Both the position numbers and the translations under genes were made by a program. Source: Gammaproteobacteria bacterium (GTDB taxonomy: Bacteria; Pseudomonadota; Gammaproteobacteria; Pseudomonadales; Pseudomonadaceae). Taken from it: a stretch of DNA of 64,000 bases. The stretch is from assembly GCA_903970465.1 (NCBI GenBank), contig CAJCIO010000118.1, positions 1 through 64,000 of the forward strand, read 5' to 3'. Position 1 is the stretch's first letter. Each line of letters opens with the position of its first letter. Below, piece by piece: positions 27,749 to 38,969 of this stretch. The notes beneath the pieces are model-generated. The model ran no database searches. It saw only the letters and a program-made list of their open reading frames with translations, and had not been told where the DNA came from.

Positions 27749-29089
27749 TCAGCAACCGCCCAGCAGCGCCTCGACGCTGCGCGCCACTTGCAACACGCGC
27801 GCATCCTGGCCGTTCAAACCGCCGATGCTCAGGCCCACGCTCAATTCGCCGGGTGCCTGACACGGCAGGCTCAGCGCACAGCCATCGAGAAAATTCAGCA
27901 CGCTGGTATTGCGCAGTACCAATCCATTGGTCGCGAAGAAATGGCTATCGTCCTGCGCAAGTGGCGCCAGACGCGGCGCCACCGTGGCGACGCTGGGCAT
28001 CAACCATGCGTCGGCATCGCCCAGCCGGGCTTTGGCGACTGCAATCAGGCGGCGACGATGGTCCAGCAAGTCCAGATAGTCAGCGGCGCTCAGCAGCGCA
28101 CCGCGGCGAATACGCTGGGCGACTCGGGGGTCATACCGGTTGCCGGTTTCGCCCTCGAGCCAGGTTTTATGCAGATGCCAGGCCTCGGCCGCAGTCAGGC
28201 CGCCGGCGGCATTGATGGCGGGAAGCTCGTGCAACTCCGGGAAGTCGAACCAGCGCAGGGTCGCACCGGCGGCGCTGAGCCGGTCGAGCGCGCGTTCGAA
28301 AGCGTTGCCGACCAGAGTGTCGACGCCGTCCATGACGAAGTCCCGGGTCACGGCCAGGCGCACACCGGCCAGCGGCGCTGCGCGGGTATCGAGGCGCTGG
28401 CCGGACAGCACTTGATCGAGCAGCACGCAGTCATCGACATTGCGGGTCAGCGCGCCGATCGAATCAAGGCTGCCGGCCAGCGGCAGTGCACCAGCCAGCG
28501 GTACCCGTGAGGCGCTCGGCTTGAAACCGACCAGGCCGCAGAACGCCGCTGGAATCCGCAGTGAACCCCCGGTGTCCGTGCCCAGGCCCGCCACGGCCAT
28601 GTCCAGGGCAACGCTCACCGCCGCGCCGGAACTCGAACCGCCGGCGATACGATCCGGGGCCGCAGGGCTGACCGGCGTACCGTAATGGGGGTTGAGGCCA
28701 AGCCCCGAGAAGGCGAACTCGCTCATGTTGGTGCGCCCCAGCAGCACCGCTCCGGCAGCCCGCAAGCGCGCGACCACGGGTGCATCCTGGCGAGCCGCAG
28801 CGCTGTGGGCCAGCACCCTGGAGCCCGCAGCGGTGACCTGGCCAGTGACATCGAACAGATCCTTGATCGACACCGGCAACCCGGCCAGCGCCGAGGGCAC
28901 ATAGCCGGCGGCGCGGGCCAGATCACTTGAACGAGCGGCATTCAGCGCCGCTTCGGCGTCAACGCTGATGTAGGCACAGCCGTCCTGATGGCGATGTTGC
29001 TTGATACGCTCCAGCGCCTCGCTGACCAGTTGTTCACTGGTGGTCTTGCCGGTGGCCAGATCGTCGGCCAACGCACTGATCGAGTTCAT
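27749..29089 (-). CDS. amidase signature family hydrolase
   Basis: A 446-residue Ser-cisSer-Lys amidase. The catalytic lysine is in LPVSIKDLFDVTG (near residue 74), the cis-serine in IAGGSSSGAAV (near 149) and the nucleophile in LGTDTGGSLRIPAAFCG (near 173). The family hydrolyses amides, ureas or carbamates; the substrate cannot be read. The frame starts 5 bases after the stop of the DUF2848 gene, so they are co-translated. The C-terminal part is short and lacks the extra domain of allophanate hydrolase. With the downstream MFS gene it suggests a dedicated pathway for one amide-type compound. Confidence 0.88.
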   Translation of the reverse strand: MNSISALADDLATGKTTSEQLVSEALERIKQHRHQDGCAYISVDAEAALNAARSSDLARAAGYVPSALAGLPVSIKDLFDVTGQVTAAGSRVLAHSAAARQDAPVVARLRAAGAVLLGRTNMSEFAFSGLGLNPHYGTPVSPAAPDRIAGGSSSGAAVSVALDMAVAGLGTDTGGSLRIPAAFCGLVGFKPSASRVPLAGALPLAGSLDSIGALTRNVDDCVLLDQVLSGQRLDTRAAPLAGVRLAVTRDFVMDGVDTLVGNAFERALDRLSAAGATLRWFDFPELHELPAINAAGGLTAAEAWHLHKTWLEGETGNRYDPRVAQRIRRGALLSAADYLDLLDHRRRLIAVAKARLGDADAWLMPSVATVAPRLAPLAQDDSHFFATNGLVLRNTSVLNFLDGCALSLPCQAPGELSVGLSIGGLNGQDARVLQVARSVEALLGGC

Positions 29090-29094
29090 CCGGG

Positions 29095-29772
29095 TTACTC
29101 CGCGACGCTCAAGGGCTCGACCTGATAATCGTGACGCAGGCTGCGCTGCAGCACCGGATCGGCCAGCTCCATCTCGAACGCTTCGCCATAGCCCAACTCA
29201 CCAATGACTGGCTGCGTGCCGCAGAACATTGCCGTGCCGTGGGGCAGGGCGCCGGCAGCGTTGAGTTTGCCCAGCAAGGTATCGGGCGCCAGCAGGCTGG
29301 TCACCGGGCCTTCCTGATACAACTCGCGCACGCCGTTACGCACCCGCCAGGTGCGCATGATCAGTTGATCCCAGTGCGGTTCTACTTCGTCATAGCGCCA
29401 CACCTGCGAGGCGATCGGCTTGTCGCACATCTGCTTGGACACGGTGACGTCATAGGCCTCGACTTTGCGGTCGGTATGATCGGAGCCCAGCCCCACCAAC
29501 ATCCCTGCCGGGCTGTTGATCAACACGAACTCGGTCTCGCCGGAGGAGTCTTTGCCCGGTACCTGGATGCTGTTGGCCGGGTTCAGCAAGGTGGCGGCCA
29601 CCCGGTAGAAGCACGGGATCTGCGTGGGGCGCCGAACGCCGATCGCCTCCAGTTCGGCGATGTGGTGCTCGACCGCCGCACTGTCACGCCCCGCCCAGCC
29701 AGCGATGATCAGTTGTTCGATCTCGACCGGCATTTCGCCGTGGCCTGCTACCTGAAAAGTCATTGTGGTCAT
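29095..29772 (-). CDS. DUF2848 family protein
   Basis: A 225-residue cytosolic protein that matches the DUF2848 family as I recall it. Notable conserved-looking segments are LIIAGWAGRDSAAVEHHIAEL near the N terminus, IPCFYRVAATLLN, GLGSDHTDRKVEAYDVTVSKQMC and the C-terminal MFCGTQPVIGELGYGEAFEMELADP. The last resembles the fumarylacetoacetate-hydrolase fold (FCGT, GE.F), so a ring-opening or C-C hydrolase role is conceivable but unproven. ATG 29772 or 29763 could be the start. First gene of the cluster, with operator palindrome 64 bases upstream. Confidence 0.75.
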   Translation of the reverse strand: MTTMTFQVAGHGEMPVEIEQLIIAGWAGRDSAAVEHHIAELEAIGVRRPTQIPCFYRVAATLLNPANSIQVPGKDSSGETEFVLINSPAGMLVGLGSDHTDRKVEAYDVTVSKQMCDKPIASQVWRYDEVEPHWDQLIMRTWRVRNGVRELYQEGPVTSLLAPDTLLGKLNAAGALPHGTAMFCGTQPVIGELGYGEAFEMELADPVLQRSLRHDYQVEPLSVAE

Positions 29773-29835
29773 GGTCTTGGTCCTGATGCGTGGCGCTTGA
29801 GCCGGCAAAAGCCCTGCAAGCGCCTGAAGTTACTC

Positions 29836-29845
29836 TGATATATCA
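29836..29845. promoter_or_regulatory. operator palindrome 1, TGATATATCA
   Basis: A perfect 10-bp palindrome 63 bases before the DUF2848 ATG. Its flanks (CTGATATATCAC) are the exact reverse complement of those of operator 2, so 12 bases match in inverted orientation. It is a likely site for the adjacent GntR/FCD regulator. Confidence 0.65.
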
Positions 29846-30049
29846 CAGTATCTTTACAAGCATTTTGAATGCCAGATTCAGAGCAATGGATAAAGCCATT
29901 AGCTTTCAACAGGTTGGGCCGGGGGGATGGATCGGGCTTGGGCACTCAGTCCGTTACTCAGGTACCCATCGCGCTGGAATGGTGCGCCAGGTGCCCAGGT
30001 TCAGGGCGCACCCTGCCGGGCACGAAATCCTCCGGGTTTTGTAGTACCG

Positions 30050-30059
30050 TGATATATCA
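30050..30059. promoter_or_regulatory. operator palindrome 2, TGATATATCA
   Basis: The same perfect 10-bp palindrome, 26 bases before the GTG of the regulator gene. It would allow autoregulation; the two operators are 214 bases apart. Confidence 0.65.
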
Positions 30060-30085
30060 GTGGTAGACAAATAGGGTGAGGCCGG

Positions 30086-30772
30086 GTGACGACATCAGAA
30101 ACCGACGGGGCAAGCGGGCACACAGAGATGCCGCTCAAAAGCGCGGCGAGCCTGCGCGAACTGGCCTACAAGCAAATCAAGCAACGAATCATCTCCTGCG
30201 ATTTGCGCCCGGGTGAAGCGATCAACGAAACGCAGCTGATCAACCTGCTCGGATTGGGCCGCACGCCTATCCATCAGGCGCTGCACCGTCTGGAAGTCGA
30301 CGGCATGGTGACCATCCTGCCGCGCAAGGGCGTGATGGTGACGCCCGTTTCCCTCAATGACGTGCTGGACATGATCGAAGTGCGTGTCTGCAACGAACAG
30401 CTGTGCGTCAAGCTGGCTCTGGAGCGCGCGCAGGACAGCGACTTCAAGGCGATGCGCGCCATTCTGGATCGCACTCCGGCGCTGCTCGCACAGCGCGACG
30501 TGCCAGGTTTGATGGAGCTCGATCTGCAGTTCCACTTGGCGATTTCGGCGGCTGCGCGTAATCGCGTGCTGGCTGAACTGCTACGCAACCTGCACGAAAA
30601 GCAGGCTCGCTTCTGGTTCCTGACCTTGTCGGAGGCCCATCACTGCGAACGCATCTATCACGAGCACACGCTGATCCTCAATGCCATGGAGGCACGGGAC
30701 AGCACCGCAGCCATTACCGCGATACACGACCATATCGACGACTTTCGTCGGGCCATCATGCGCACTCTTTGA
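30086..30772 (+). CDS. GntR family transcriptional regulator, FCD (FadR-C-terminal) subgroup
   Basis: A 228-residue regulator. The winged helix covers about residues 20-85 (LAYKQIKQRIISCDLRPGEAI, then TQLINLLGLGRTPIHQALHRL) and the FCD ligand-binding domain about 95-220, with the usual metal-ligand histidines (FHLAIS, AIHDHIDDF). I use GTG 30086, preceded by GGGTGAGG; ATG 30128 is an alternative that keeps the whole HTH. It faces the DUF2848-amidase-MFS genes across two identical operators, so it very likely represses that cluster and itself until a pathway acid binds. Confidence 0.88.
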   Translation: MTTSETDGASGHTEMPLKSAASLRELAYKQIKQRIISCDLRPGEAINETQLINLLGLGRTPIHQALHRLEVDGMVTILPRKGVMVTPVSLNDVLDMIEVRVCNEQLCVKLALERAQDSDFKAMRAILDRTPALLAQRDVPGLMELDLQFHLAISAAARNRVLAELLRNLHEKQARFWFLTLSEAHHCERIYHEHTLILNAMEARDSTAAITAIHDHIDDFRRAIMRTL

Positions 30773-30913
30773 GCGCTGCTCGCCTGGCTGTTGCGCGGTG
30801 AACGCGACGCTACTCCATGATGTGTTTGCCTTTCGCAGCCGAGCGCGCGTCCAGCTCCAACAGGGGAGCGTCGCCTTTGATGGGGGGCTCCAGGGTCTCC
30901 GGCAAGTCGCAGC

Positions 30914-30977
30914 GGCCCCTTCGCGGGAAGAGGCAGGCTGGAATGCAGACTCCGCGGGAGCGGGCTCTGCCGCGAAG
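30914..30977. repeat. REP-like pair after the GntR gene
   Basis: GGCCCCTTCGCGGGAAGAGGC and GCGGGAGCGGGCTCTGCCGC are opposed REP halves of the GAGCGGGCTCTGCC subtype. They lie between convergent genes. Confidence 0.6.
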
Positions 30978-30986
30978 TGTTTGATC

Positions 30987-31397
30987 TCAGCGGCGCACAA
31001 CCGCCGGCTTGGGAATATAAGCGCAGTACCCTGGCCGCGGGCCGATCTTGGGGTGATTGCGGCACGTGTCCGGGCGCTGCTCGTAAACCGTGCAAAAACG
31101 CGTCTTCTTGTCCAGGAACAAGCAATCGTTGTTGCTCATGCGCTGCAAGGTGAAAATTCCCGACTTCTGATTGAAGCGCTCCACCACCCCGTCCTTCTGC
31201 AAGCGCTTGGCGATGTTCTTGGGCGGGTCGCCGAGTTCGAATTCGTCCACCAGGCCCAGGCGCACCAGGTCCTTGACCTTCACTTCCACCGGCAGGGTGC
31301 AGCAGCTCGAAATGCAGCCTCCGCACATATGGCTGGAGTATTTCTGCCAGGTATCCAGGCGGTCCAGCTCGGCGGCGGCGATCAGGTTCGATTTCAT
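30987..31397 (-). CDS. YkgJ family cysteine-cluster protein
   Basis: A 136-residue cytosolic protein with the CxxCxxxCC cluster CGGCISSCC (near residues 25-33) and the downstream CLFLDKKTRFCTVYEQRPDTCRNHP. This matches the CxxCxxCC zinc/iron-chelating (YkgJ) family, whose role is poorly known. It has no signal peptide. It is divergent from glgP and convergent with the GntR gene; such a gene near glgP/typA is usual in fluorescens and putida types as I recall. Confidence 0.88.
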   Translation of the reverse strand: MKSNLIAAAELDRLDTWQKYSSHMCGGCISSCCTLPVEVKVKDLVRLGLVDEFELGDPPKNIAKRLQKDGVVERFNQKSGIFTLQRMSNNDCLFLDKKTRFCTVYEQRPDTCRNHPKIGPRPGYCAYIPKPAVVRR

Positions 31398-31597
31398 CAG
31401 GGGTTCTTCAAGTCGGTAACTAAGGCTATCGGGCGCGCGATGATACGCCCGCTGGTGAAAAAGTGAACAACGGCAACGCGAATATTTTCACCTTTAATCT
31501 GAAAAAAGACCCGAACCCGCACCCCCGTGTCCTGTCGAACCGTCTAGTCTCAGGAATCGTCATATTTAAAACCTTCCATATTGCCGAGGACGTACCA

Positions 31598-34048
<2,451 letters not shown>

Positions 34049-34070
34049 ACTGAGTGACGCGAAGTCTGCC

Positions 34071-34094
34071 AAGGCCCCGCAATTGCGGGGCCTT
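34071..34094 (+). terminator. rho-independent terminator after glgP
   Basis: AAGGCCCCGC-AATT-GCGGGGCCTT, a perfect 10-bp stem with a short T-containing tail, 23 bases after the glgP stop. Confidence 0.85.
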
Positions 34095-34220
34095 GTCTGT
34101 ATACTGCCCGGCGATTTGTGCGCGGGTTGCAGATATTGATGGTGACTCTGACGGCCTCTTCGCCGCCGAACGCGGCGCATCTCGGAAATTCACATCAAGC
34201 AGGCCATTCAGGGATAGCGT

Positions 34221-37200
34221 ATGCAGTTGATCTTGATGTTCATCGGGCTGCTGGTCGGCTTGGGGGTTGAAGCCTCCTTCACTTCGGCGCTGCTGGGGGC
34301 CTTGACCGGGCTGTCGGCAGGGCAGGCCATACGCTTGTTCAAACTGGGCTATGAAAGCCGCACGCAGCGGGCCTTGCTGGCGTCGATGCGTACTGCTCTG
34401 GATGAGGTCAGCGGCCGTCTGCAGCGCCTGGAGGCCAATTCGGGCGAGGCCGTTCAACACGCTGCCGTGGCGCCGCCAGTTGTCAGTGCAACTTCGCCTG
34501 TGGTTGAAGAGCCCAAGGCCTGGTCCTCCACCAAGGCTCACACCGAAGTCCCTGAGCCGGTCAGCGAAAGCCAGTGGTATGCCTCAAGCGCCCCAGTCGA
34601 GCCTGCCGAACCCCGCGCTCCCCAATCACCGGGCCTATTCGCTAAAACAGTCGCCAAGACAATCGCCAGCGCCCGCCAATGGCTGCTGGGCGGCAATACC
34701 GTGCTGCGCGTCGGCGTGGTCCTGTTGTTCATCGGTCTGGCCTTCTTGCTGCGTTACGCCAGCGAAACCTATTCGATCCCGGTAGAAGCGCGCTATATCG
34801 CCGTAGCGCTGGTCGCGCTACTGTTGCTGATCCTCGGCTGGCGAATCTTCCCTACGCGACCCCAATACGGCTTGATCCTGCAGGGTGCCGGCGTGGCGGT
34901 GCTGTACCTGACGATCTTCGCTGCGATGACCCTTGATCATCTGCTCGCGCCGTTGCTGGGCATGGCACTGATGGTCGGCATTGTGGTGCTGTCTGGCGTC
35001 CTGGCGGTGCTGCAGAACGCCATGTCGCTGGCCTGTGTCGCGGCTTTGGGCGGGTTTGCCGCGCCGGTGCTGGCGTCGTCCGGTGGTGGCAGCCATATCG
35101 GCCTGTTCACTTATTTCGCGATCCTCGACTGCGGCATTCTCGGCATTGCCTGGTTCAAGGCCTGGCGGCCGTTGAATCTGATCGGTTTCACCGGCACCTT
35201 CGCCATCGGTTTCGCCTGGGGCATGCGCAGTTATCAACCGGCGTTGTTCTGGAGCACCGAGGCCTTCCTGCTGCTGTTCTTCTTCATGTATCTGGCCATC
35301 GGCCTGCTGTTCGCTCGCCAGCGTCTGCTCGAGGGCGCCCGACTAGGCAGTCGTTTCGATGGTTACTACGTCGATGGCAGCTTGTTGTTCGGGCCGCCCT
35401 TGGCCGCGTTCGGCCTGCAATGCGTGCTGGTCAAGGGTTTCGACCTGGCGACCGCGTTCAGCGCCTTGGGCCTGGGCGCGTTGTACCTGGGTCTGGGCTG
35501 GGTCCTGCGGCGTCGCGACGGTGTGGGGCTGCGCTTGTTGATCGACACCTGCGTGGCCATCGGCATGATATTCGCCAGCCTGGCCATCCCCCTCGCGGTG
35601 GACAATACCTGGACCTCTGCGGCCTGGGCGGTGGAAGGGGCAGGGCTGATGTGGCTGGGTTTGCGTCAGCAGCGCGTGTTGATGCGCTGCTTCGCGATGT
35701 TGCTGCAACTGGGCGCCGCTATCGCCTATTTGCTGACCCTGGATTTTGGCGCATCGAGTCTATTCGAAGGTTCGGTGCTGGGCTCGCTGCTGCTGGGTTG
35801 TGCGCTGCTGTTCAACTTCTATCGTCTGCACGTTGCGGGCGCTGAGCAGGTCCGCGCTTGGGAGCGTTATGCCCTGCCGCTATGGGCCTGCATGGGGCTG
35901 GGCTTTATCTATCTGATCTCGCCGCTGAGCTTCGACTATCAGGGCACTGCTGCCTGGTGGGCGTTCAGTGGCCTGCTGACGGTGGTAGCGGCGCTGCATC
36001 TGGTCCACCGCCAAAGCCTGCCGCGCCCCGCAACTCTGCGGGAGCGCGCGCTGCCCGCGAAGGATCCAGCACCGTCGGTGGTCCCGCGCAGCCTCGTGTG
36101 CGCCACGTGTAGCGTGTTGCTGTGCGGCTGCCTGATCCAGTTGTTGGCCGGCGGCCTGCTGCTGCTGTTTGGCCAAGGTCTGTGGGGTGATGTAATCAAT
36201 GACGGCTCGGCACCGTTCGCTCAAGGGGACTTCTGGGTGGCGACGAGCCTGGCTCTGGCCGCGCTGCTGGCGGCCTGGGCTGTCCATCGCGATGCACTCG
36301 CGGGCAACGTCGACTGGCGCCGGGTGCGCCACGGTCTGCTGGCCTGGGGCGCGCTGTGGTGGTGGCTGGGGTGCAGCAGCGAAATCCTGCGCAGCGCGCC
36401 GTTCTGGTTGCAGAGCGGGCTCGCGTTGGTGGTCCTGGCGCTCAGCGTGGCCCTTGGTGCGTTTCTGGCGCCGCGCTTGCGATGGCCGGCGTTGGCGCAT
36501 TTGTGTCTGACGCTGATGCCGTTGGCACTGTTGTATCTAGCGCTCGACAGCCTCTACCCCGGCTACTTGCAAAGCGCCCCGGCGCTGTTGGTCTGGGCGT
36601 TGGTATTTGCGGTGCATTTCGCCAGCCTGCGCCGCGTGCAACCGCTATTGCGCGGCTGGGCCGAACAGGGCGCCCATGTCCTCGGCTGCTGGGTGCTGAT
36701 CGTGGTAGTGGCGTTGCAACTGCGCGGGGTGCTGCTGGCGATTGCCGATCAACATAATGCCTGGCGCTGGTTGGGCTGGGCGTTGGCGCCGAGCCTGTAT
36801 CTGCTGGCGATGGCGGCGCAACGTCAATGGCCATGGCCGGTCTCGGCGCTGCCGCGCACCTATCGATGGCTGGCGGCCTGGCCCGTGGCCGCGGTGCTGC
36901 TGGTGTGGTTCTGGCTGGCCAACCTGTTCAGCGATGGCGCGGCGCGGCCGTTGCCGTATGTGCCGATCATCAATCCGCTGGAGTTGGCGCTGCTGTTCGC
37001 GTTGCTGGCGCTGGTGCGCTGGAGCCGCGCGGGAGAAGCGCAGCAACGCTTGTCACCTCGCTGGCAGTGGTTGCTGGGCGCTTCGGCGTTTGTCTTCGCC
37101 ACTGCGGCTGTCATGCGCGCCGTGCACCATTGGGCCGGGGTGCCCTATGATGCCCTGGCGTTGCTGGCGTCGATGCGGGCGCAGGCCGCGCTGTCGATCC

Positions 37201-37445
37201 TGTGGACGGTGATCGCGCTCGCGCTGATGGTCCATGGCTCGCGGCGGCAGCGGCGCAGCATCTGGCTGCTCGGCGCGGCATTGATCGCCGTGGTGGTGGC
37301 CAAACTGTTTCTGGTCGAGCTGGGCAATCAAGGCGGCCTGGCGCGAATCATATCGTTCATCGGCGTAGGGGCCCTGCTGCTGGTGATCGGCTATTTCGCG
37401 CCGCCGGTTACTCGCGAGAGTGCACACAAGGGGCAACAGAATTGA
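34221..37445 (+). CDS. DUF2339 polytopic membrane protein
   Basis: A 1074-residue inner-membrane protein. It begins with one hydrophobic segment (MQLILMFIGLLVGLGVEA), then a soluble, partly coiled-coil and Pro/Glu-rich stretch (about residues 40-150), then more than twenty hydrophobic segments to the end, with GNTVLRVGVVLLFIGLAFLLRYASE at the first. This architecture and length fit DUF2339, whose function is unknown. A REP-like sequence lies in frame at 36037-36066 between membrane segments. The next gene (DUF3999) follows by 8 bases, so the two are one unit, likely a membrane complex. Confidence 0.88.
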   Translation: MQLILMFIGLLVGLGVEASFTSALLGALTGLSAGQAIRLFKLGYESRTQRALLASMRTALDEVSGRLQRLEANSGEAVQHAAVAPPVVSATSPVVEEPKAWSSTKAHTEVPEPVSESQWYASSAPVEPAEPRAPQSPGLFAKTVAKTIASARQWLLGGNTVLRVGVVLLFIGLAFLLRYASETYSIPVEARYIAVALVALLLLILGWRIFPTRPQYGLILQGAGVAVLYLTIFAAMTLDHLLAPLLGMALMVGIVVLSGVLAVLQNAMSLACVAALGGFAAPVLASSGGGSHIGLFTYFAILDCGILGIAWFKAWRPLNLIGFTGTFAIGFAWGMRSYQPALFWSTEAFLLLFFFMYLAIGLLFARQRLLEGARLGSRFDGYYVDGSLLFGPPLAAFGLQCVLVKGFDLATAFSALGLGALYLGLGWVLRRRDGVGLRLLIDTCVAIGMIFASLAIPLAVDNTWTSAAWAVEGAGLMWLGLRQQRVLMRCFAMLLQLGAAIAYLLTLDFGASSLFEGSVLGSLLLGCALLFNFYRLHVAGAEQVRAWERYALPLWACMGLGFIYLISPLSFDYQGTAAWWAFSGLLTVVAALHLVHRQSLPRPATLRERALPAKDPAPSVVPRSLVCATCSVLLCGCLIQLLAGGLLLLFGQGLWGDVINDGSAPFAQGDFWVATSLALAALLAAWAVHRDALAGNVDWRRVRHGLLAWGALWWWLGCSSEILRSAPFWLQSGLALVVLALSVALGAFLAPRLRWPALAHLCLTLMPLALLYLALDSLYPGYLQSAPALLVWALVFAVHFASLRRVQPLLRGWAEQGAHVLGCWVLIVVVALQLRGVLLAIADQHNAWRWLGWALAPSLYLLAMAAQRQWPWPVSALPRTYRWLAAWPVAAVLLVWFWLANLFSDGAARPLPYVPIINPLELALLFALLALVRWSRAGEAQQRLSPRWQWLLGASAFVFATAAVMRAVHHWAGVPYDALALLASMRAQAALSILWTVIALALMVHGSRRQRRSIWLLGAALIAVVVAKLFLVELGNQGGLARIISFIGVGALLLVIGYFAPPVTRESAHKGQQN
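36037..36066. repeat. REP-like palindrome inside the DUF2339 coding sequence
   Basis: GCGGGAGCGCGCGCTGCCCG followed by CGAAGGATC resembles intergenic REPs such as 12330-12354. It is translated in frame as part of a loop (RERALPAKDPAP) between hydrophobic segments, so it does not break the gene. Confidence 0.55.
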
Positions 37446-37453
37446 GTGCAGGC

Positions 37454-38827
37454 ATGGGCTTTAAGTGGTTGGGGCTGATGGCAGTTTTCATGACGACCTG
37501 GGTGAGTCTGCACGCCGTTGCGGACGTGGGCCAGGACAGCCCCAAGGCGGCCGATTTCAGCGTTCAGGTGCCGCTCGGTCTCAGCGGCGAGGGGCCCTGG
37601 TACCGGCTCGAACTGCCCTTGGCGTTGCAGCTCAGTACTCGACGTTCCGACACCGAAGACCTGCGCATTTTCGATGCGGGCGGCGAGCCGCAGGCCTTTG
37701 CGCTGTTCCGCGAGCAGCCGGCGGCGCAATCGCGCTCTCAAGAAAACACCGTGCGCTGGTTCCCGCTCTACGACCGCAGCGAAGCGGTTGGCAGTGCCCC
37801 TAGCGTCAAGGTGCAACTGAGCCCGGCGGGTGAGGTGGTCGACGTGGTCTCGAGCAAACCGGCCGATGCGGGCAAGCAGGTGCTGCGCGGTTGGTTGATC
37901 GACACCAGCGCCATCGTCCAGCCGCTCACGCGCTTGGCCCTGGACTGGGCTGGCGAGCAGGATGGTTTTCAGCGTTTCAGTATAGAAGCCAGCGATGATC
38001 TGCAACATTGGCAGCCCTGGGGCGAAGGTCAGGTGGCGCGGTTGTCGTTCGCCAATGAGCGGGTCGAGCAGCACGATGTGATCTTGCCGGGGCGCTCGGC
38101 GCGCTATCTGCGCTTATTGTGGCAAAGCCCGGTCACCGCGCCGATGCTCAGCGTGGTGCAGGTGCTCAGCAGTGAGGTCCGCGCGCTGGCACCCGCCCTC
38201 AATTGGAGCGCGCCGCTGGCGGGTATCGCCACGGAACAGGCGGGCGAGTATGTCTGGCGGCTGCCGGCGCAACTGGCGGTGGAGCGGCTGAAACTGGATC
38301 TGGTGCAACCCAACACACTGGCGCCGGTGGTGGTGTCGGGGCGCGGAGGGTCGACTGAGCCCTGGCGACGGTTGCGCTCGGGACTGTTCTATCGTCTCAG
38401 TCAGGGCACGCAGGAGAGTGTCGAAGACGAAATGCCGATGGCGGGTGAACCGCTGCGCGAGGTGCAGATCAAGGTCGACGAGCGCGGTGGTGGCCTGGGC
38501 ACCCGTGTGCCGACGCTGCGAGTGGCCGTGCGCGCCACCGAAGTGGTGTTCCTGGCCAGGGGCAAGGGGCCCTTCACCCTGGCGGTCGGCAATGCTCAGG
38601 TGCAACCGGCCAGCCTGCCGTTGAACATCTTGCTTGCGGCCAATCCCAAGCCCCTGAACGAGCTGGGCGTGGCACGGCTGGCAGGGACGCCGATGATCGC
38701 CGGCGGCAATGAAGTGGTACCCACACCTGCGACCGACTGGAGGCGTATCGCACTGATCGCAGTGTTACTGCTGGGCGTCGCGGTGCTGGCCGCCATGGCC
38801 CGCAGCTTGCTTAAAAAGCCGTCGTAG
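37454..38827 (+). CDS. DUF3999 exported, membrane-tethered protein
   Basis: A 457-residue protein with a signal peptide (MGFKWLGLMAVFMTTWVSLHAVA), a large beta-rich periplasmic region with discoidin-like sections (FQRFSIEASDDLQHWQPWGEG, SARYLRLLWQSP) and one C-terminal membrane segment (about 430-448, ALIAVLLLGVAVLAAMARSLL). It fits DUF3999, always found beside DUF2339 in the Pseudomonas genomes I remember. ATG 37454 gives a good signal peptide; the frame is open upstream inside DUF2339. Probably a periplasmic partner of the DUF2339 protein; function unknown. Confidence 0.85.
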   Translation: MGFKWLGLMAVFMTTWVSLHAVADVGQDSPKAADFSVQVPLGLSGEGPWYRLELPLALQLSTRRSDTEDLRIFDAGGEPQAFALFREQPAAQSRSQENTVRWFPLYDRSEAVGSAPSVKVQLSPAGEVVDVVSSKPADAGKQVLRGWLIDTSAIVQPLTRLALDWAGEQDGFQRFSIEASDDLQHWQPWGEGQVARLSFANERVEQHDVILPGRSARYLRLLWQSPVTAPMLSVVQVLSSEVRALAPALNWSAPLAGIATEQAGEYVWRLPAQLAVERLKLDLVQPNTLAPVVVSGRGGSTEPWRRLRSGLFYRLSQGTQESVEDEMPMAGEPLREVQIKVDERGGGLGTRVPTLRVAVRATEVVFLARGKGPFTLAVGNAQVQPASLPLNILLAANPKPLNELGVARLAGTPMIAGGNEVVPTPATDWRRIALIAVLLLGVAVLAAMARSLLKKPS

Positions 38828-38969
38828 GACCGTTTGCAACGATTGTGACCGGTGAACCTTGCACCCCGTGACCGGTCTGATTGGCGTATCCCCTGTCCAT
38901 GGCTCGCGTGCGTTTGGCGCACCAGTGTAAACTGCGCGAGTTTTTCATCCCTACCCACCGGAGCCTTCC

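Larger units (their letters stand above)
29773..30085. other. 313-base divergent control region
   Basis: It lies between the DUF2848 gene (minus) and the GntR regulator (plus). The only structures I support are the two copies of TGATATATCA described separately. No small gene is seen. Confidence 0.7.

Noticed and set aside
31463..31597. Extended glgP N terminus
   Set aside because: The extra residues are not similar to the phosphorylase family, and a good ribosome-binding site precedes ATG 31598.
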